Shown here piece after piece: positions 17,556 to 28,474 of a DNA stretch of 64,000 nt. Position 1 is the stretch's first letter, and every line of letters begins with the position of its first letter. The notes below the pieces were generated by a model. That model had not been told where the DNA came from. It was given only the letters and a program-made list of their open reading frames with translations, and ran no database searches. The position numbers and the translations under genes are program-made. The DNA is from Streptomyces muensis (GTDB lineage Bacteria > Actinomycetota > Actinomycetes > Streptomycetales > Streptomycetaceae). The stretch spans positions 1 through 64,000 of the forward strand of contig NZ_JAKEIP010000022.1 of NCBI RefSeq assembly GCF_021474425.1, written 5' to 3'.

Positions 17556-18548
17556 ATGAAGACCTCGTGGCGGAGCGCCTCGCTCGTGGTGAGCGCCGTG
17601 GCGGTGGCGGCGCTGACGACGGCATGCGGCTCGGAGACCGCCCCGCCGGCGAGCAGCCAGAACGTGGGTGCCACGGCCGCGGCCGGTGACTACGGAACCG
17701 CCGGTACGGGCCTCGGCAACGGATCCGGTTACGACGCCGGCGCGGCGGGCCAGGAGGCCGCCACGCAGCCGAGCTCGGCCGGCGAGCTGTCCGTCTCCAC
17801 CAACCAGGAACTCGGCAAGGTCCTCACCGACAGTGCCGGAATCACGCTCTACCGCTTCGACAAGGACACCGTGGATCCGCCGAAGTCGAACTGCGACGGC
17901 GACTGCGCCACGAAGTGGCCGCCGGTCCCCGCGGACGACGCCACGGCCGGCGCCGGCATCGACAAGGAGCTGCTCGGCTCGGTGACCCGCTCCGACGGCA
18001 CCAAGCAGCTGACGGTCGACGGCTGGCCGGCGTACCGCTATGCGAAGGACGTCAACGCCGGCGACGTCAACGGCCAGGGCGTGGGCGGCACTTGGTACGC
18101 GCTCGCCCCCGACGGCAAGAAGGCCCAGGGCGGCGCGGAGGGCGGGGCCGAGGCGGCCGGACTGCCGGGTCTGTCCACCCGCAAGGACGCCAAGCTCGGC
18201 GAGATCGTCATCGACAAGAACGGCCACACGGTCTACCGCTTCATGAAGGACTCGCCCTGGCCGATGAAGACGGCCTGCACCGGCGAGTGCCTGGAGAAGT
18301 GGCCGGTCATCGAGCCGGTCGACGCCAAGGACACCAAGGGCATCGACCTGAAGGGGTCCGGTCCCAGGGGCCAGGGGTACGTGGTCTTCGACCGGCCCGA
18401 CGGGCTGAAGCAGCAGACCATCGACTGTGTGCCGATCTACACCTTCGCCGGTGACAAGAAGCCCGGCGACACCAACGGTCAGGGCGTCGGCGGCACTTGG
18501 TTCGCCATCCGCCCCGACGGCAAGCCGGTCGGCGCGCCGGAACAGTAG
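17556..18548 (+). CDS. Secreted-repeat lipoprotein (COG4315-type repeats)
   Basis: A 330-residue exported protein. A signal peptide ends at ALTTAC, a plausible lipoprotein cysteine although the lipobox is atypical. The mature part has an alternating pair of repeats present twice: a block with YRF and C-x3-C-x3-WPP (NCDGDCATKWPPV and ACTGECLEKWPVI), then a block with VNGQGVGGTWYAL or TNGQGVGGTWFAI. These repeats define a family of streptomycete surface lipoproteins of unknown function. Redox or electron-transfer roles have been suggested for some, but nothing here proves it. The start follows TGGGGAG. A strong terminator lies about 110 nt downstream. Confidence 0.85.
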   Translation: MKTSWRSASLVVSAVAVAALTTACGSETAPPASSQNVGATAAAGDYGTAGTGLGNGSGYDAGAAGQEAATQPSSAGELSVSTNQELGKVLTDSAGITLYRFDKDTVDPPKSNCDGDCATKWPPVPADDATAGAGIDKELLGSVTRSDGTKQLTVDGWPAYRYAKDVNAGDVNGQGVGGTWYALAPDGKKAQGGAEGGAEAAGLPGLSTRKDAKLGEIVIDKNGHTVYRFMKDSPWPMKTACTGECLEKWPVIEPVDAKDTKGIDLKGSGPRGQGYVVFDRPDGLKQQTIDCVPIYTFAGDKKPGDTNGQGVGGTWFAIRPDGKPVGAPEQ

Positions 18549-18659
18549 AAGATCACACCTCCCCAGGGTTGATCGCCTCACCAGTCGAACACGCACGAAC
18601 CGCGGAGGGAGGGACGAGGACAGCGAGAGTGCCGGACGAACGGCCGGCGCGCCGGACCC

Positions 18660-18703
18660 ACCGGTCCGCCCCCCGCGGCTCCACGCGCGGGGGGCGGACC
18701 GGT
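18660..18703 (+). terminator. Terminator downstream of the repeat lipoprotein
   Basis: A perfect 18-bp inverted repeat, ACCGGTCCGCCCCCCGCG at 18660-18677 with its complement at 18686-18703, an 8-nt loop, then a short T-rich tail. It lies 112 nt after the lipoprotein stop. Confidence 0.85.
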
Positions 18704-18924
18704 TTGCCGTGATTCACCGCGGTTCCTCGCCCTCTTTCACCATGGTTCGCAACTCTGTGGAATGCTTCGCATGCTTTCGTGAAGAGTGCGTGGGGCGTCC
18801 ATGCGGCACGTGCCACAGGCAGTGACCGGGAACGGATGGTCAATTTCCGTTTCCGCTCGCTCCTTTGGCAGGCGATCAGTAGCCTCAGCTCGAACACCGG
18901 ATCGCCTACGCCATGGAGAGATAG
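18704..18924 (+). other. Gene-free leader before the methyltransferase
   Basis: The gap between the lipoprotein stop (18548) and the methyltransferase start (18925) is 376 nt. After the terminator it holds lower-GC sequence rich in CTTTC and TTCG words (about 18730-18880), as expected for a promoter and leader. I see no convincing small gene, riboswitch or palindromic operator here. Confidence 0.5.
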
Positions 18925-19737
18925 ATGGAGCGTCCCGCCTGGGCCCCTCGGAGCATCGACATCTCGGTGCCCAGCGTCTCGCGGATCTACGACTACTACC
19001 TGGGCGGTTCGCACAATTTCGAGGTCGACCGGGAAGCCGGCCGCAAGGCCATGGAGTTCATGCCGGGACTCCCCAAGATCATGCAGGCGAACCGGGCGTT
19101 CATGCGCCGCGCGGTGCGCTTCGCGCTCGACGAGGGCATCACCCAGTTCCTGGACATCGGCTCCGGCATCCCGACCTTCGGCAACGTCCACGAGGTGGCC
19201 CAGGCGGCCAGCCTCGACGCACGCGTCGTGTACGTCGACCACGACCCGGTCGCCGTCGCGCACAGCCAGGCGGTCCTGGCGGGCAACACCGGCGCCGACA
19301 TCGTCGCCGCGGACCTGCGCAAGCCCCGGGAGATCCTGGCCAGTTCCGAGGTCGAGCGCCTCATCGACCTGAACCGGCCGGTGGCCCTGCTGCTCGTTGC
19401 GATACTGCACTTCGTGGAGGACGAGGACGACCCGTACGGCGTGGTGGCCGAACTGCGCGACGCGCTCGCGCCCGGCAGCATGCTGGTGCTCACGCATGCC
19501 TCGTACGAGGGAATCCCGCTGTCCGAGGAGCGGGCCAAGGGCACCGTCGACGTATACAAGGACATTCGCAACCCGCTGATCATGCGCTCGCGCGACACCA
19601 TCGCGCGGTTCTTCGAGGGGTACGACATGGTGGAACCCGGACTGGTGCCGATGCCGCTCTGGCGACCGGACACCGCACCGGAGGACGAGGATCCGTGGGC
19701 CTTCTCCGGGTTCGCCGGCGTGGGACGTACGGCGTGA
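18925..19737 (+). CDS. DUF574-type SAM-dependent methyltransferase
   Basis: A 270-residue protein of the Methyltransf_19 (DUF574) family, which is greatly expanded in streptomycetes. It has the family N-terminus (SVSRIYDYYLGGSHNFEVDR), SAM motif I (FLDIGSGIPTFGNVHEV), an acidic loop (VVYVDHDPVAVAHS) and motif IV-like LLLVAILHFVED. The substrate is unknown for almost all members. Its TGA overlaps the GTG of the GGDEF-EAL gene (GTGA at 19734), so the two are translationally coupled and probably act together in signalling. Confidence 0.88.
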   Translation: MERPAWAPRSIDISVPSVSRIYDYYLGGSHNFEVDREAGRKAMEFMPGLPKIMQANRAFMRRAVRFALDEGITQFLDIGSGIPTFGNVHEVAQAASLDARVVYVDHDPVAVAHSQAVLAGNTGADIVAADLRKPREILASSEVERLIDLNRPVALLLVAILHFVEDEDDPYGVVAELRDALAPGSMLVLTHASYEGIPLSEERAKGTVDVYKDIRNPLIMRSRDTIARFFEGYDMVEPGLVPMPLWRPDTAPEDEDPWAFSGFAGVGRTA

Positions 19738-21869
19738 GCGCGGGGCCGGACGGGCCGGAGGACAGACTGCGCAGGTTCGCGACGATCTGGAGCCGGGCGG
19801 TCTTCCCGGTGACCTCGACGTCGTCGACCCGGCCGGAGTTCGAGGAGCAACTGCTTCCGCTGGCCCGGCGGTTGAGCGAGGCGCTCAGGTCCAGGACCTT
19901 CGACGCGGACGAGGGCAAGGCGGTCGGCGCCGCCCTCGTCGGCGCGCACTGCACCGACCCCGAGGCCCTCAGCCGCTCGCTGGACTGCGTAGACGCCTAC
20001 CTCGTGCTCTACTGCGGCACCGACGGCGACCAGGAGGACCAGCGGGCCCGCTCGGCGCGGCTGCAGCACGCCATGGCCGCCGGGTTCGCCCAGGCGCTGC
20101 GTGAGCGGACGCTGGCCGAGCAGGAGGCGATCTCCGCGGCCGCCCTCAAGGCGCAGGGCGTGGTGGCCCAGGCCCTGCACGCCACCGAGGCCCGCTTCCG
20201 CGCGGTCTTCGAGGGCGCCGCGATAGGAATCGGCATCGCCGACCTCGAGGGCAACGTCCTCCAGGTCAACGGCGCGCTGCTGAGGATGTTCGGCGTCTCC
20301 GAGCAGACCATGCAGGGCCGCAACGTCATGCAGTGGACCCACCCCGAGGACGCGCCGCAGACCTGGAAGCTCTACGAGGAACTCGTCCGCGGCGAGCGCG
20401 AGCACTACCACGTGGAGAAGGCGTTCTCCCGCCCTGACGGAACGGTCCTGTGGACCAACCTCACGGTCTCCCTGCTGCGCGACCCCGACGGCAACCCGCA
20501 GTACCAGCTGGCCCTCATGGAGGACACCACCGAGCGCCGGCTGCTCAATCTGCGGCTGCGCTACGAGGCCACGCACGACGCCCTCACCGGGCTGCCCAAC
20601 CGCACCTTCTTCTTCGAGCGCCTGGAGAAGGCACTGGGCGCGGGCGAAGGCCAGCGCTTCGGCCTGTGCTACCTCGACCTCGACGGCTTCAAGACCGTCA
20701 ACGACAGCCTCGGCCACGCGGCCGGCGACCGGCTGCTCGTCGAGGTCGCCGACCGGCTCCAGTCCTGCGCCACCGCGCCCGGCGAGATGGTCGCGCGCCT
20801 CGGCGGCGACGAGTTCGTGGCGCTGACCACCGGCCCCGACACCGAGCGCGAGGTCGACGAGCTCGCCGCCCGCATCATGAACGCGCTCATCGCCCCGATC
20901 AGCGTCGACGGCCGGGAACTGACCGTGCGCGGCAGCATCGGCATCGTCGAGGGGCCGGCCGGGGAGCGCAGCCCGGCGGAGGTGCTGCGCAGCGCCGACA
21001 TCACCATGTACCGGGCCAAGTCGGCGGGCGGCAACCGCTTCGAGCTCGCCGACCCGGAGGCCGACGCCCGCGCCATCACCCGGCACGGGCTGACCACGGC
21101 GCTCCCGGCGGCCCTGGAGCGCGGCGAGTTCTTCATCGAGTACCAGCCGCTGGTCCACCTCGGCGACGGCAGTGTGCGCGGCGCGGAGGCCCTGGTGCGC
21201 TGGCTGCACCCGCAGCACGGCATCCTCGGCCCGGACCGGTTCATCCCGCTCGCCGAGCACACGGGACTCATCGTCCCGCTCGGCCGCTGGGTCCTGGAGC
21301 AGTCGGTGCGTCAGGCACGCGAATGGCGAGAGCTCCACGACGACTCCGGCCCTCTGCGCATCAACGTCAACCTCTCGCCCTGCCAGCTCACCCACCCCGG
21401 GCTGGTCCAGGACACGGTGGACATCCTGGAACGCACGGGCGTGGCACCCGACGCGCTCTGCCTGGAGGTCACCGAGTCGGCGTTGATCGGCGCCGACGAC
21501 GATCTGCTCAAGCCCCTGCGGCGGCTCGCCGAGATGGGCGTCGACATCGCCCTGGACGACTTCGGCACCGGCTACTCCAACCTCGCCAACCTGCGTCGGC
21601 TGCCGGTGAGCATCCTCAAGCTGGACCGCTCCTTCACCCAGAGCATGCAGCAGTTCCCGGCCGACCCCGTCGACCTGAAGATCGTCGAGGGCATCGTCTC
21701 CCTCGCCCACAGCCTGAGCCTCGCGGTCACCGTCGAGGGCGTGGAGACCGGCGCCCAGGCCGAGCAACTGCGCATCCTGGGCTGCGACACCGCCCAGGGC
21801 TGGTACTACGCCCGCCCGGGCCCACCGGACCGACTGCACGAGCTGGCACTGGTGGACGCGACGGGGTGA
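19734..21869 (+). CDS. PAS-GGDEF-EAL cyclic-di-GMP signalling protein
   Basis: A 711-residue cytosolic protein. An unassigned N-terminal region (about 1-150) is followed by a PAS domain (about 150-265), GGDEF (about 285-440; RLGGDEFVAL intact) and EAL (about 455-705). The EAL domain keeps its key motifs: GAEALVRW, NVNLSP, LEVTES, LDDFGTGYSN, KLDRSF and EGVET. Phosphodiesterase activity is therefore likely. The GGDEF core is intact, but the product-inhibition RxxD site upstream is missing, so it may also make c-di-GMP or bind GTP. In streptomycetes c-di-GMP controls development through BldD. No membrane helix is seen. The GTG start overlaps the methyltransferase stop. Confidence 0.92.
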   Translation: MSAGPDGPEDRLRRFATIWSRAVFPVTSTSSTRPEFEEQLLPLARRLSEALRSRTFDADEGKAVGAALVGAHCTDPEALSRSLDCVDAYLVLYCGTDGDQEDQRARSARLQHAMAAGFAQALRERTLAEQEAISAAALKAQGVVAQALHATEARFRAVFEGAAIGIGIADLEGNVLQVNGALLRMFGVSEQTMQGRNVMQWTHPEDAPQTWKLYEELVRGEREHYHVEKAFSRPDGTVLWTNLTVSLLRDPDGNPQYQLALMEDTTERRLLNLRLRYEATHDALTGLPNRTFFFERLEKALGAGEGQRFGLCYLDLDGFKTVNDSLGHAAGDRLLVEVADRLQSCATAPGEMVARLGGDEFVALTTGPDTEREVDELAARIMNALIAPISVDGRELTVRGSIGIVEGPAGERSPAEVLRSADITMYRAKSAGGNRFELADPEADARAITRHGLTTALPAALERGEFFIEYQPLVHLGDGSVRGAEALVRWLHPQHGILGPDRFIPLAEHTGLIVPLGRWVLEQSVRQAREWRELHDDSGPLRINVNLSPCQLTHPGLVQDTVDILERTGVAPDALCLEVTESALIGADDDLLKPLRRLAEMGVDIALDDFGTGYSNLANLRRLPVSILKLDRSFTQSMQQFPADPVDLKIVEGIVSLAHSLSLAVTVEGVETGAQAEQLRILGCDTAQGWYYARPGPPDRLHELALVDATG

Positions 21870-21890
21870 GGAGGACTGTTCCGGGGGAGT

Positions 21891-21955
21891 GCAGCGCCCC
21901 GTAAGGGGCGCGGGGAACTGCGCGACCAGCCACAGCGAACCCGCACCCCCCAACG
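21891..21955 (+). repeat. Dispersed intergenic repeat, copy B
   Basis: A hairpin GCGCCCC-GTAA-GGGGCGC (21894-21911) is followed by GGGGAACTGCGCGACCAGCC and a CAGCGAACCCGCA tail. This is the reverse complement of copies A and C. It lies in the gap between the convergent GGDEF-EAL and LysR genes, where it could end transcription; the GTAA loop is a GNRA-type tetraloop in RNA. Confidence 0.85.
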
Positions 21956-21993
21956 GCGCGATCCAGGCAGACGCAACCGGGCACAAAGCGCCC

Positions 21994-22878
21994 TCACCGC
22001 TCAAGCAACATCCGCTGCAGCTCCCTCGCGGCCCGAGGCGGAGCCACATCGCTGCGGTGAGCCAGCGCGATCGTCCGGTGCAACCCCGGCCGCGCCAGCG
22101 CGGTGACCCGCAGCCCCCGCCCCGACCGTGCCGCCACCATGCGCGGTACGACGGCCACGCCGAGCCCCGCCCGCACGAACCCCAACACCGCGTCCATCTC
22201 CCCGCCCTCCACAGCGAAATCCGGCTCGAACCCAGCGGAGCGACACGCGGCCACGGTCAGCTCGCGCAGGTCGTAGCCGTGCCGGAACATCACCAGGCGT
22301 TCGCCCTCCAGGTCGGCGATGCGCACGGTGCGCCGGCCGCCGCCCGGCCGGGGCGCCTCCGGCGAGGAGACGACCACCAGGTCCTCGCGGAGCAGCTCGA
22401 CGGTGGTCAGCGCGGGGGAGGGTGTCGGGAGCGGCAGGACGACCAGGGCCAGGTCGAGGGCGCCGCGGGCGAGCTCCCGTACGAGGTCGTGCGAGCCGCC
22501 CTCCTCGATCAGCAGCTGGATGCCGGGATAGCGGTCGTGGAAGGCCCGCAGCACGTCCGGGAGCAGGCCCGTGCACAGGCTCGGCGTCGCGCCCAGCCTG
22601 ACCCGGCCCCGGCGCAGCTGCACCAGCTCCTGCACCTCGTGCCGTGCGGTGTCCGCGTCGGCCAGGATGCGCCGGGCGAGCGGGAGGAGGGCCTCCCCGG
22701 CGTCGGTCAGCGTGATGTTGCCGCGCGCCCGCAGGAACAGGTCCGCGCCCAACTCCCGCTCCAGCGCCTTGATCTGCTGCGACAGCGAGGGCTGCGCGAC
22801 ATGCACCAGGTCGGCGGCCCGGGTGAAGTGCCGGGTCTCGGCGACCGCCACGAAGTACTGGAGCTGCTGGAACTGCAT
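21994..22878 (-). CDS. LysR-family transcriptional regulator
   Basis: A 294-residue LysR regulator. The N-terminal helix-turn-helix reads FVAVAETRHFTRAADLVHVA then QPSLSQQIKALERELG, followed by a LysR substrate-binding domain (about residues 90-290). It is divergent from the succinate dehydrogenase operon at 22974, and the palindrome at 22898-22914 lies between, so it very probably controls that operon and itself. The ligand is unknown; a dicarboxylate would fit but is a guess. The ATG at 22878 gives the standard start MQFQQLQYF; the frame is open further but into the intergenic region. Confidence 0.92.
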   Translation of the reverse strand: MQFQQLQYFVAVAETRHFTRAADLVHVAQPSLSQQIKALERELGADLFLRARGNITLTDAGEALLPLARRILADADTARHEVQELVQLRRGRVRLGATPSLCTGLLPDVLRAFHDRYPGIQLLIEEGGSHDLVRELARGALDLALVVLPLPTPSPALTTVELLREDLVVVSSPEAPRPGGGRRTVRIADLEGERLVMFRHGYDLRELTVAACRSAGFEPDFAVEGGEMDAVLGFVRAGLGVAVVPRMVAARSGRGLRVTALARPGLHRTIALAHRSDVAPPRAARELQRMLLER

Positions 22879-22897
22879 ACGACCAGCATAGGACGTA

Positions 22898-22914
22898 CAT
22901 AGGGAACGCCTATG
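22898..22914. promoter_or_regulatory. LysR-type operator
   Basis: The palindrome CATAGG-GAACG-CCTATG contains a T-N11-A LysR box and lies 20 nt before the LysR start and 60 nt before the sdh start. A further CATAGG half-site begins at 22887, 11 bp away. Both fit the usual LysR pattern of a binding site with a second activation half-site. Confidence 0.7.
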
Positions 22915-22973
22915 GAAACGAGCCGGACCATGTCTTGGACCGATGAGGCCGGGCGGCCGTAGCGTCCTGTTCC

Positions 22974-23681
22974 ATGGCTCTGGCAACGCGGACGGATCGA
23001 CGGCCGTCCATGGCACGCACGGTGTGGGACTCCACCGTCGGCAAGAAGACCGTGATGGCGGTCAGCGGACTGATCATGCTGCTGTACCTGGTCGTCCACA
23101 TGATCGGAAACCTGAAGATCTTCTTCGGGGCGGGAGAGTTCAACCACTACGCGCACTGGCTGCGCACCGTCGGCGAGCCGTTCATGCACTACGAGTGGAC
23201 GCTCTGGCTCGTCCGGATCGTGCTGGTCGTCGCGGTCGTCGCGCACGCCACCTCCGCGTACCAGCTCAGCCGCCGCGACATCAGGGCGCGCCCCAGCAAG
23301 TACGTGCACAAGAAGCCGCGCGCCTCCTACGCCACACGCACCATGCGCTGGGGCGGCATCATCCTCGGCCTCTTCATCGTCTGGCACATCCTCGACCTGA
23401 CGACCGGCACCGTGCACTCCGGCGGCTTCCAGGAGGGCCGGCCCTACCAGAACGTCGTGGACACCTTCTCCACCTGGTACGGCAACGTCATCTACGTCGT
23501 GGCGATGCTCGCGCTCGGCCTGCACATCCGGCACGGCTTCTGGAGCGCCGCCCAGACCCTCGGCGCCGGCAGCCGCACCCGCGACCGCGCCCTGAAGGCC
23601 ACGGCCGACATCCTCGCGCTGCTGCTCACGGTCGGTTTCATCGCCGTGCCCGTGGGCGTCATGACCGGATTGGTGAGCTGA
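22974..23681 (+). CDS. sdhC: Succinate dehydrogenase/fumarate reductase cytochrome b subunit
   Basis: A 235-residue membrane subunit with about five helices. It is the single-anchor type (as in Bacillus) that binds two hemes b and uses menaquinone. Candidate heme histidines lie in [31 protein letters not shown] and GLHIRHG. It opens the sdhC-sdhA-sdhB operon, with 1 nt between its stop and sdhA. The ATG at 22974 has no clear ribosome site, and a second ATG at 23010 is possible. Because there is no sdhD, the enzyme may run as succinate dehydrogenase or fumarate reductase. Confidence 0.9.
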   Translation: MALATRTDRRPSMARTVWDSTVGKKTVMAVSGLIMLLYLVVHMIGNLKIFFGAGEFNHYAHWLRTVGEPFMHYEWTLWLVRIVLVVAVVAHATSAYQLSRRDIRARPSKYVHKKPRASYATRTMRWGGIILGLFIVWHILDLTTGTVHSGGFQEGRPYQNVVDTFSTWYGNVIYVVAMLALGLHIRHGFWSAAQTLGAGSRTRDRALKATADILALLLTVGFIAVPVGVMTGLVS

Positions 23682-23682
23682 C

Positions 23683-25628
<1,946 letters not shown>

Positions 25629-25632
<4 letters not shown>

Positions 25633-26375
25633 AGCTCACCCTGCGCGTCTGGCGGCAGAAGAACGCCGACGCCGAAGGCGCCATGTCCACGTACGAGGTG
25701 GACGGCATCTCGTCCGACATGTCGTTCCTGGAGATGCTCGACACCCTCAACGAGGAGCTCATCCTCCGCGGTGAGGACCCCGTCGCGTTCGACCACGACT
25801 GCCGTGAGGGGATCTGCGGTGCGTGTTCGCTCGTGATCAACGGCGATGCGCACGGGCCGGAGCGGACGACCACCTGTCAGCTGCACATGCGGTCCTTCAA
25901 GGACGGCGACACGATCGATGTCGAGCCGTGGCGGGCGTCCGCGTTTCCGGTGATCAAGGATCTGGTCGTCGACCGGTCGGCGTTCGACCGGATCATCCAG
26001 GCCGGGGGGTACATCACCGCTCCCACCGGTGCGGCTCCTGAGGCGCATGCCACGCCGGTGCCGAAGCCGGATGCCGACCTCGCCTTCGAGCACGCCGAGT
26101 GCATCGGGTGCGGGGCGTGTGTGGCTGCCTGTCCCAACGGGGCGGCGATGCTGTTCACTTCCGCCAAGGTCAACCACTTGAACGTGCTGCCGCAGGGTGC
26201 GCCTGAGCGGGAGACCCGGGTGCTGGACATGGTGGCGCAGATGGACGAGGAGGGCTTCGGGGGCTGCACGCTGACGGGGGAGTGCGCCACTGCTTGCCCC
26301 AAGGGCATCCCTTTGATGTCCATCACGAGCATGAACAAGGAGTGGCTGCGGGCTGCGCGCAAGGTGAAGCGGTAG
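25629..26375 (+). CDS. sdhB: Succinate dehydrogenase/fumarate reductase iron-sulfur subunit
   Basis: A 248-residue iron-sulfur protein. The N-terminal ferredoxin domain has the 2Fe-2S ligands in CREGICGAC and TTCQLH. The C-terminal domain has the 4Fe-4S ligands [12 protein letters not shown] and a [14 protein letters not shown] cluster block. It carries electrons from FAD in SdhA to the quinone site in SdhC. The start overlaps the sdhA stop. The 3' half uses more G/T-ending codons than the 5' half, a mild shift in base use. The gap behind it (26376-26666) holds copy C of the dispersed repeat and then the leader of the acyltransferase pair. Confidence 0.95.
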
Positions 26376-26400
26376 CGCCGTAGCAGGGGCGGTTGTTCGG

Positions 26401-26460
26401 CGGCTGCGGGTTCGTCGTGGCTTGTCGCGCAGTTCCCCGCGCCCCTTTGGGGCGCTGCAA
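26401..26460 (-). repeat. Dispersed intergenic repeat, copy C
   Basis: The element reads GGCTGCGGGTTCGTCGTGGC, then TTGTCGCGCAGTTCCCC and the hairpin GCGCCCC-TTT-GGGGCGC (26439-26455). It lies 25 nt after the sdhB stop and could act as its terminator. The orientation is the same as copy A and opposite to copy B. Confidence 0.85.
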
Positions 26461-26666
26461 TGAACGTTCGCCGACATGTGCGGACGGGCGGGGTCGGGAG
26501 GTGCTCCCCGGCCCCGTCTCGCCTTTCGGGGCGTGCCTAGCGAAGCGTTCAACCTCCGCACATCAACTCTCCTGGCACAGGTCACGCGGACGCCAACCGG
26601 CATCGGAAGAACAGGGGCGGCACCTCACACCGCTCGCCGTCCCCGGCCCGTGACCAGGAGTAAGCC

Positions 26667-27437
26667 ATGACCGGCGTACTGACCGTCGACCGTCCTCCGC
26701 AGCCCGCGGCACCCACCCGCTACACCGTCGGCCTCGCCCGGAACGAGGAGGACGTGCGCGCCGCCCAGCGGCTGCGGCACGATGTCTTCGCCGGTGAGAT
26801 GGGGGCCCTGCTGGCCACCCCGCAGCCGGGTCACGACATCGACGCCTTCGACGCGTACTGCGACCATCTGCTGGTGCGCGAGGAGGTGTCCGGGCAGGTC
26901 GTGGGCACCTACCGGCTGCTGCCGCCGGAGCGCGCAGCGGTCGCCGGGCGGCTGTACTCCGAGGGCGAGTTCGACCTCGGCCGGATCGACGCCCTGCGCC
27001 CCGACCTGGTGGAGGTCGGCCGCTCCTGCGTGCACCCCGACCACCGCGACGGCGCCGTCATCAGCCTGATCTGGGCCGGCATCGCCCGGTACATGGTCGA
27101 CCGCGGCCACGAGTGGCTGGCCGGCTGCTGCTCGATCCCGCTGGCCGACGGCGGCACGCTCGCGGCCGGGACCTGGGACCGGGTGCGGGCCAAGCACCTG
27201 GCCCCTGAGGAGTACCGGGTACGACCGCTGCGGCCCTGGCAGCCGACCGCCCCGGCCCCCGTCACCCGCACCGAACTCCCGGCCCTGCTGCGCGGCTACC
27301 TCCGCCTCGGCGCCTTCGTCTGCGGCGAGCCCGCGCACGACCCGGAGTTCGGGGTCGCCGACCTGTATGTGCTGCTGTCGATGCGGCGGGTCAACCCGCG
27401 CTATCTGCGGCACTTCCTCTCCCTCGTCCCGGCGTGA
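26667..27437 (+). CDS. OlsB-like N-acyltransferase (GNAT fold)
   Basis: A 256-residue GNAT-like acyltransferase of the OlsB / hemolysin-like group (LRHDVFAGEMGA, GTYRLLPPE, EVGRSCVHPDHRDGAVISLI, AGCCSIPLADGG). OlsB proteins acylate the amino group of ornithine with a hydroxy-fatty acid, the first step of ornithine-lipid synthesis. The next gene is a PlsC-type acyltransferase, like OlsA, which adds the second acyl chain, and the two share a GTGA overlap at 27434. That pair makes an ornithine-lipid (or similar aminolipid) function likely. The start follows CAGGAG. No membrane segment is evident; it probably acts at the inner face of the membrane. Confidence 0.83.
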   Translation: MTGVLTVDRPPQPAAPTRYTVGLARNEEDVRAAQRLRHDVFAGEMGALLATPQPGHDIDAFDAYCDHLLVREEVSGQVVGTYRLLPPERAAVAGRLYSEGEFDLGRIDALRPDLVEVGRSCVHPDHRDGAVISLIWAGIARYMVDRGHEWLAGCCSIPLADGGTLAAGTWDRVRAKHLAPEEYRVRPLRPWQPTAPAPVTRTELPALLRGYLRLGAFVCGEPAHDPEFGVADLYVLLSMRRVNPRYLRHFLSLVPA

Positions 27438-28474
27438 CGGACGTGGCCGCCATGACCACCCACTCGCTCGGTGCCGTGCATCGGATCCACCCCGTCGAGG
27501 CGCCGAACCTCTGGCGGCCCCACGCGCCCTGCACCCCGCAGGCGTGCGTGGGCGGCCGAGGGCGCGTCAGAGCCGTACCCCTGGCCGTGCTGCGGCTCAC
27601 GGCGGTTCTGGCCCTGCTGGTCGTCGGGTTCGTGGCCAGTCCGCTGAGTGCGCGGATACCGGCGGCACTGATCCGGCGCTGGTGCGGCTGGATCGTGCGG
27701 GCCGCGGGGGTCCGGGCACGGATCGAGGGGAGCGCCGCGCCCGACGGCGGGCTGCTGCTCGTCGCCAACCACGTCTCCTGGCTGGACATCCCGCTGCTCG
27801 CCGCCGTCCGCCCCGCCCGGATGCTCGCCAAGTCGGAGATCCGGGACTGGCCCGTCGCGGGGTGGCTGACCGCCCGCAGCGGCGCCCTGTTCATCGACCG
27901 GGACCGGATCCGTGCCCTGCCCGACACGGTGGCCCGGATCGCCGAGGCGCTGCGGGCCGGACAGGCGGTCGCCGTCTTCCCCGAAGGCAGCACCTGGTGC
28001 GGCCGGTCCCAGGGCCGCTTCCGCCGGGCGGCCTTCCAGGCGGCCCTCGACGCGGACGTCCCCGTCCAGCCGGTACGCCTGCGGTACGGGCTGACTAAGG
28101 GCGCGCCCAGCACGGCGGCCGCCTTCGTCGGCGAGGACGCGCTGCTCACCTCGGTGTGGCGGGTGGTGCGGGCACGTGAGCTGGTCGCCGACGTCGAGGT
28201 GCGGGAGGTCATCGCGCCGGGGCGTCACACCGACCGCCGTGAGCTGGCCCGAGCCGCCGAACGCTCTACGCTACCGGGGTCGCATCAGCCGCAGATCCTC
28301 ACCCCAGCCGTCCAGCACCGCCCCGTGTCCCGCGCGGCGGGCCGCGGCCTCCACCAGGGCGAACAGCCGCCGCTGGACCACCACATCGCCGCTCGCGGAG
28401 ACACGGTCCACGTCCCGCAGCAGGGCGGCGCCGTCCCAGCCCGGCAGCGGGTGGCGGGCGAGCTCCCAGCGTAG
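27434..28474 (+). CDS. PlsC-family acyltransferase (OlsA-like)
   Basis: A 1-acylglycerol-phosphate-type acyltransferase. One membrane segment (AVLRLTAVLALLVVGFVA) is followed by motif I H-x4-D (NHVSWLD), motif II (GALFIDRDR), motif III (VFPEGSTW) and motif IV (VPVQPVRLRYG). Paired with the OlsB-like gene it probably O-acylates lyso-ornithine lipid. The GTG start overlaps the previous stop. The frame runs 346 codons; the last 70 or so residues overlap, antisense, the 3' end of the nucleotidyltransferase gene and look like shadow coding (PGSHQPQILTPAVQ onward). The ancestral end was probably near 28270, so loss of a stop codon is likely. Confidence 0.83.
   Translation: MTDVAAMTTHSLGAVHRIHPVEAPNLWRPHAPCTPQACVGGRGRVRAVPLAVLRLTAVLALLVVGFVASPLSARIPAALIRRWCGWIVRAAGVRARIEGSAAPDGGLLLVANHVSWLDIPLLAAVRPARMLAKSEIRDWPVAGWLTARSGALFIDRDRIRALPDTVARIAEALRAGQAVAVFPEGSTWCGRSQGRFRRAAFQAALDADVPVQPVRLRYGLTKGAPSTAAAFVGEDALLTSVWRVVRARELVADVEVREVIAPGRHTDRRELARAAERSTLPGSHQPQILTPAVQHRPVSRAAGRGLHQGEQPPLDHHIAARGDTVHVPQQGGAVPARQRVAGELPA

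Noticed and set aside
18996..22049. Minus-strand open frame of 1017 codons opposite the methyltransferase and GGDEF-EAL genes
   Set aside because: Same reasons: no domains, and two well-defined genes on the other strand.
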